Made by a program: the position numbers and the translations under genes. Source: Sclerotinia nivalis (taxonomy: Eukaryota > Ascomycota > Leotiomycetes > Helotiales > Sclerotiniaceae). Taken from it: DNA of 64,000 nt. This document shows, one piece after another, positions 58,065-64,000 of the stretch (its first letter is position 1; the number at the start of each line of letters is the position of its first letter). The notes under the pieces were generated by a model. The model was given only the letters and a program-made list of their open reading frames with translations. It searched no databases and was not told the DNA's origin. The stretch covers positions 186,001 through 250,000 of the forward strand of contig JAPEIS010000015.1 of NCBI GenBank assembly GCA_029531795.1, read 5' to 3'.

Positions 58065-59029
58065 GAAGGAGCTGGGTGTTGAGAGCTGGAGGGGAAGGGA
58101 GATGGTTGTGGTTTATGTTTTACTACCTAGGTATTTATTTGTATTAGGGGTGTGGATTGGAGAAGCCGCTATGGGAGCAACGATGAATGAATGATAATGG
58201 TCGGCTTGGTGTAATGAAACGGAACGGAACGGAATGGATATGATAGATCCGATGAAGAAGAGGAAGAAACGAGAAATGATGAGGAGGAACGATGGAGTTG
58301 CGATGTTTGCTTGCTTATGCTTATGCTTATGCTTTACATATATATTTATACCCAATTGAAAATACCAAGAAATTTGAATATTGATAAGATCTCATTGCAT
58401 ATCCTCTGTTCATACTATTGAATGTTTGACTCTGCTGCGAGATTGAAAGCCTTTCATTTATTACGGGGTGTGCAGTAATCTGAAGTGAAGTCTAATCATA
58501 GGAGATTTCCGGCTTTCGAATTTGCTTAAGGATTAAAAATAATTTGAGAGGTTGAAATCATTATAGTAATCAAATCATCAAATCATCCTTAAAGATCCAC
58601 GGCTCTTCAGACACTGAACACTTGGATTTACGAAATAGGTAGCCTGCTAATTCACAGGTGCAGGCTATTGGGTATCCTATATTTTCCCTTGAAATCCGAC
58701 GGTCTTCTATACTTTCTTTGGCATATGGCGATTATATAATGTTATCGTCTGGTATCGCATAATTATATGGGTGTATCTATAGATGTGGACTGAGCACATA
58801 GAGGATTGTGGAAAACTCACTCGATTGAGTGCCTGAGATGCAGATTTTACCATACTAGTAATTTGCCATTCTGACTCAAGGTATCGTTGGATGTACATTG
58901 ACCAGTTAACCATGAATGATAAGATGCTTCACAAGAACAACACAACTGTGGATTGTTGAGCGAGAACGATGTTTGTATTTCAAGATTGTCTCTCTATTTA
59001 AAGGTCTTTCTGAATCGTCTATTCATCCT
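58065..59029. other. Intergenic between convergent genes
   Basis: About 965 bp. It has short simple repeats (TGCTTATGCTTATGCTT at about 58309-58330; GGAACGGAACGGAA at about 58220) and no supported gene. Confidence 0.5.
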
Positions 59030-60277
59030 TTAGCTCAAGTTTTCCCTAATATATCCTCCCAACCTGTGCAGACCCTCCTTCAGAACTTCTGTCTCACACA
59101 CATATCCAATCCTTACATAGCCCTTAAATTCCTCTCCGAAGCATTTGGAACCAGGCAAGAACATAACCTTAGTCTTCTCAATGACATCCACACAAAACTG
59201 TACGTCATCCACCGGCTCCCTTTTCTTTTCCACCTTGATGAAGGCTGTTGTGCCTCCATTTGGCTTTACCCATGATAGATTCTCACTATGTTCATTGACA
59301 AAAGCTTCCATAAGTGCCACATTAGTCTTTGCGAGTTTGATGTTCCGAGCGAGGAGAGCATGAATGACGGATTGATTCATTGCATAGGAAGCAACTTGGT
59401 CATCAAGCTGTGAGACAGAAATAGTTGTATAGTCCCGAGCTTCTGCGATGGCTTCGATGATAGCTTTATCTTTGCATGCGATCCAGCCAACACGAATACC
59501 AGCTAGAGAGTAGGCTTTTGAAAGGGAGCCGGTAACGATAATTTTTTCATAAGGCATGGATACCATAGAAGGGGGAAACTCTGCGTCAGCTACTGAGATT
59601 CCATGAAATAAAGGTCGATAAACCTCATCGCTTAGGATAATAATATCCCTTTCCTTCGCAAAAGTCGTCAAGCCTTGCAAAACGGACTTGGGGATTGTAG
59701 CTCCTGTAGGGTTATTGGGATTATTTATAATAATCATCTTGGTATGGTCCTTGACTAATCCCTTCAACTCTTCTAAATCAGGAATATATTTCTTCCCCTT
59801 GTGTAACTTCCATAGCGAAACTTCCGCGCCGAGACTTTGTGGAACTGAGTATAGTTGTTGATAAGCAGGGTGTACACAAATTACATGATCTCCCGGTCCG
59901 ATCAACGTGTATAGAGAAAGGAAATTGGCTTCGATTGCACCGCGTGTAAGGAGGATACTCTCTGGAGATAAAGCGGATGGAGTCCTTGCAGAATAAAGAG
60001 ACGCAAGACGTTCACGAAGAACGGGGGAACCTCGAATATGTCCATATGTGAGCTTGGTCGAAGTTGATATTGGATGAGGGAGATTTGGATCCTCGGATAA
60101 CTTTACGAGGTCATCGATTGAGATTGAAGCTGCGCATGTTTCGGCAATATTGAGGACTTCAGGTGTGGTTTCGTATTTGTCCATCCACTAAAGTTTTGAG
60201 ATGTTAGAGACATTTCGATTTGGAGGGCAAATGAGGGGTGGTACTTGTTCTACGGCGAAAGGTTCAATCTTGACCAT
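59030..60277 (-). CDS. PLP-dependent class I/II aminotransferase (ACC-synthase/aspartate aminotransferase fold)
   Basis: Exons 60277-60245 (33 nt, MVKIEPFAVEQ) and 60187-59030 give 396 residues. The fold-type I signature is complete: YGHIRGSPVLRERLA, LTRGAIEANFL, IINNPNNPTG, ILSDEVYRPL and TGSLSKAYSLAGIRVGW, whose Lys (about residue 234) binds pyridoxal phosphate. A C-terminal VRIGYVCE supplies the arginine that usually pairs with the substrate carboxylate. Fungal members with this N-terminus (IEPFAVEQWMDKYE) are called ACC-synthase-like or capreomycidine-synthase-like; their substrates are mostly unknown, so I do not name one. The protein appears cytosolic. It is divergent from an ABCG transporter across 849 bp. 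Confidence 0.9.
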
Positions 60278-61126
60278 GTTTGCGATGACAAGGGTTATGT
60301 GGATTGGAGGGTAGTGCCTGGTGAAGAAGACTAAGAAATGTTGGTTTTGAATGGTACATTGTAGATTTATATATTCTCAACAAACCTATATTTTCAAGGA
60401 CAGCAGTGCTCCGTAAGTTGACATCTGAAAGGCGTGGATGATAGGTGTGGAGATTGTTAAACCTCGGCCGTTCTCCCAAAGCAGAGGAAGAGTAAGGTTA
60501 AGCACCAATAGAAATTAAGTATGAGTATGAGAGAGCTCCGCTATGATACACTGATAAGATAGGGAAACTTTGGTACGGTACGATTGAAGATATCTACCAA
60601 GTTATTGATTGCATCTTTTGAATTTATCAATATATCCCTAATATGGGTATTTGAATATATTACCTGTATAGTATTATTTTTCTCCTAACATAAATGTATT
60701 TCACCGTGTCAAGTTTTCAAATCCAATTGTTTGTTTTTAAGACCTTCCTCCAGCTTATCTTGCTCTCCTACTGCACTCCAGGTTTTGTCGATCCCCGCCT
60801 CTTATAACAAACCGGCGGCCGCCTAAGACAAGCTAAAAACACCCGTCGCGGAAGGACATGACACTAGTAGGTAAAGCTGCTCAACTCTTCTTCATCCTAA
60901 TAAACCAGCTTCATTTCATTTTATTTTGTTATCCATTCCTTCAAGGTATTATTGACTTACTCCTCTTTAACTTCTAGCTTTGAAATCACTACTTATCTCA
61001 ATCATTCATCAGATCCGTTTAATTTATATGGCATCAAGAGTCGTCATCTCACCGCAGCATTAAGCTCATCCTAATAGCAAGCTTCCACTCTCAACAATCG
61101 CGATCCTCGCAACCACTTCACGATCG
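60278..61126. promoter_or_regulatory. Divergent promoter of aminotransferase and ABC transporter
   Basis: 849 bp between divergent starts. A CTCCGTA near-match lies at about 60409. The right part is C/T-rich and probably the transporter leader. No ORF is supported. Confidence 0.55.
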
Positions 61127-64000
61127 ATGAAACGACTTCAAGTAGGGACGGTAGTCCTGGCGACTCTGTCTCTATCATGGAACGCATATGCTTTCACGAA
61201 TTATTCGACGATAGACTCGATGAAAGCACAGTTAGCTCTCATGGACGATCGACCTGACAATTGTCCTCCTTGGTACTGCGCCACTCACTTTTATATCAAA
61301 CAATTTCGCTGACTATATATAGTTTTAATTGTTTACTACCAGCTTTCACTTGTGGACAATACTCTGACTGCAATCAATACAATGGCAAATGCTCATGTCC
61401 ACCGGGATTCGGTGGCGATGATTGTCTTCAACCTGGTGCGCCAAGCTTTCTGTATGGGCCGAGAAACTTATTTACTGATTCTTAATAGTTTGTGGTTCTT
61501 TAGCAGATGGTCAGGATCGACCGATGCGAACAACGGACTCGTGCGTCTGCGAGGATGGCTGGACTGGAATCAACTGCAATGTCTGTACGAAGGATAAAGC
61601 ATGTAATGCTCTAATGCCGGAAAAAGAGGGAGGCGTATGTTATCAGAATGGCGAGGTTGTGAAGGAGAACTACCAGATGTGCGATGTTACAAATAGAAAG
61701 ATTGTGGACATCTTGGACGGGAAGAAGCCGCAGGTTACTTTTACCTGTAACGCCGAGGTAGAAACCTGCGACTTCCAATTCTGGGTTGACGAAAAAGAGT
61801 CGTTTTATTGTTCCCTGGATACTTGTACATCGGGCGCCGCAAACGACTACGACCGAAATTCGACCAGCGCAAAATGTGAAAACATTGCTTGCAAGTGTGT
61901 TCCGGATAGGATGCTTTGCGGTGAAAATGGATCGGTTGATATCTCGGATTTCCTCGATCAAGAAATTAGAGGTCCCGCAACCTTTAATTGTGAGCAGAAA
62001 GGGGGAAGCAATGAATGCACCTTTAAAGAACCTCAAATGGATCTGCTTATCCAACAAATGTTTGGCGACAGCAGTATCTTTATCAACTGTCAGGCCGGAG
62101 AATGTCTCTACGAAACCGAGATTCCCGGATATGAACGCCCAATCAAGAGAATCAATACCCCTTTGATCGCAGGTGTTATCGCAGCTGCATCTCTATTCGT
62201 TGTTGGCGTTATCATGCTAGTTTGGTACTTGTCCCGAAGGCAATTCAGATACGGACCTATCCATCTAGACGATTCCGATGACGAGAGTATTAAGCTAATG
62301 ACTGATCACAAGCCCGCGTCACTATATTTCGAGAACGTTTCATACAATCTAAATGGAAAGCAAATTTTAAGTGGTGTTCAGGGAGTAGCTCATCCTGGCG
62401 AGATCATGGCGATCATGGGGGCTTCGGGAGCTGGAAAAACTACATTTCTTGACATTCTTGCTCGTAAGAACAAGCGAGGCGTTGTCCAAGGAAATTTTTA
62501 TGTCAATGGCGAAAAGGTTACAGATAACGAATATAGAAGTGTCATTGGTTTTGTTGATCAGGAAGATGCTATGCTACCTACACTTACCGTTCATGAAACC
62601 ATCATGACCAGCGCTCTTTTGAGACTGCCAAGAGATATGGGAAGATCCGCTAAGGAACAGAGAGTTTTCGAGGTAGAGCGACAGCTTGGTATTTCTCATA
62701 TCAAGGATTCTTTGATCGGTTCTGAGGATGGTAAGGGTCGCGGTATTTCTGGTGGTGAGAAACGTCGAGTTGGGATCGCTTGTGAATTGGTAACCAGTCC
62801 AAGCATATTATTCCTTGATGAGCCAACGAGTGGTCTTGATGCATACAATGCTTTCAACGTTATCGAATGTCTCGTCAACCTGGCCAAAACCTACAAGAGA
62901 ACGGTTATATTCACCATTCATCAACCAAGATCTAATATTGTGGCTTTGTTCGATAGATTATTACTTCTCGCCAAGGGAAGAACGGTCTATTCTGGCGAAT
63001 TCAGCCTTTGTCAAGAGTATTTCGATCACATTGGCTACTCATGCCCACCTGGATTCAACATTGCTGATTATTTGGTCGATTTGACAATGCATGTTGGCGC
63101 TCCTCGCACCCCGATTGACGATACTACATCTGATTTCAGACATGGCGTAACACCAAGCGTTGGGGCAAGCAGTACTAGGGCGGTGAAATCAATTGCAAGC
63201 ATCTCTGGTGGTAGCATAGAAGAGCCTGTCGTTGGTAGCCCAAGCGAGTCTCTATTAAGACCTAAAGGCAAACGTCGTGACTCTGTAAAGGCAAGGCAAG
63301 AACGGGAACTCTTTACTCGCAAGAAGAGCGGAATCGACACACCTAATTCTCAACCAGATGAGGCGCCTGTGGATCCAGAGGCCAATCAACACTGGCTCAG
63401 AATGTCAAGACAGCATTCTTCCATTGCCGAAGATCCAGATAATTTGCCGCCAGATGCACCCGGATCTGGATCAGATTTGGATGTCCTGGTCTCGGCCTAT
63501 GCAAATTCGCCAATCTCACGAGACCTTCAAGATGACCTCAAAAATGCTGTGTCGGCTGCTCAAAGTGCCAATGGCAGTATGAATGGTCATGTACAGGAAA
63601 ACAGTACATCAACCACAAGTACTATGGGCAGAGGATATGCAAGAGTTGGATACCTTCGACAATTCGTAATTCTCTCTCAACGTACATGGCGCAATCTTTA
63701 CAGAAACCCTATGTTGATGTTGACACACTACGCAATCGCGATCTTGTTGGCCGTTCTCTCCGGATTCTTGTTTTATGGCCTTACAGATGACATTCCCGGT
63801 TTCCAGAATCGCTTGGGATTGTTCTTCTTCATTCTAGCACTTTTCGGTTTTAGTACTCTCTCCAGTTTGAACGTCTTCGCTACTGAGCGAATGGTTTTCG
63901 TCAGAGAAAGAGCAAACGGCTACTACTCGCCCATCACCTATTTCTTAGCCAAAGTTGTCTTTGATATTGTACCACTCCGCATTATCCCCCCTCTAATCAT
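61127..64000 (+). CDS. ABCG (ADP1-like) transporter, 5' part; truncated by window edge
   Basis: Exons 61127-61272, 61323-61435 and 61489 to beyond 64000; about 923 residues are visible. A signal-like N-terminus ([14 protein letters not shown]) is followed by a cysteine-rich extracellular part with EGF-like patterns ([10 protein letters not shown]...[24 protein letters not shown]) up to a membrane helix at about 310-333. The nucleotide-binding domain has Walker [10 protein letters not shown] (about 397), signature ISGGEKRR (about 504), Walker [11 protein letters not shown] (about 526) and HQPRSN. A linker of about 190 residues rich in Ser/Pro and charges precedes the transmembrane domain, which starts near residue 825 and continues past the edge. 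This layout matches yeast ADP1 and fungal homologs, a half-transporter whose substrate is unknown. Good support; the 3' half is missing from view. Confidence 0.93.

Overview
This window looks like nuclear DNA of a filamentous ascomycete. The evidence is short spliceosomal introns (about 42-300 bp, most near 50-130 bp) with GT...AG ends and CTAAC/CTGAC-type branch points, AT-rich gene-free spacers, and protein families typical of Pezizomycotina (HET domain, Zn2Cys6 regulator, Pex26, fungal SCA7/Sgf73). Overall character suggests Leotiomycetes, perhaps a Botrytis/Sclerotinia relative; that placement is inference. No rRNA, confident tRNA, CRISPR array or intact transposon was seen. Exon joins were worked out by hand from frame, splice signals and family conservation.

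Region 1 (0.8-14.7 kb) is chromatin and housekeeping: a two-PHD-finger Rco1-like protein (-), an EBP1/PA2G4-like protein (-), an SNF5 subunit (+) and an Sgf73/SCA7 SAGA subunit (-). Region 2 (15.5-22.8 kb) has an MFS transporter (-), a Pex26-like peroxin (-) and, divergently, a PARN/CAF1-type deadenylase (+). Region 3 (24.6-30.4 kb) has an MFS transporter (+), a Zn2Cys6 regulator (+) and an amidase (-), which may form a small nutrient-use module.

Region 4 (30.4-42.9 kb) is gene-poor: a small secreted protein made of two tandem repeats, a 4-kb stretch without genes, the C-terminal remnant of a DUF2235 protein, a membrane-anchored alpha/beta hydrolase and a secreted serine carboxypeptidase. Region 5 (43.9-50.9 kb) has a divergent CaCA-type cation/H+ exchanger, a Pmp3-type proteolipid, a small CxxC protein of unknown function and a SET-domain protein.

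Region 6 (52.1-64 kb) has a GST-like gene with a 9-nt micro-exon and a damaged-looking first intron, a possible truncated hydrolase, a HET-domain gene, a small membrane protein, a PLP aminotransferase and the 5' part of an ADP1-like ABCG transporter that runs off the right edge.

I found no clear multi-gene system that is new to science. The most unusual items are the duplicated secreted protein, the exchanger with altered cation motifs, the micro-exons, two stop-free 51-nt introns, the truncated DUF2235 gene and the amidase/regulator/transporter group.
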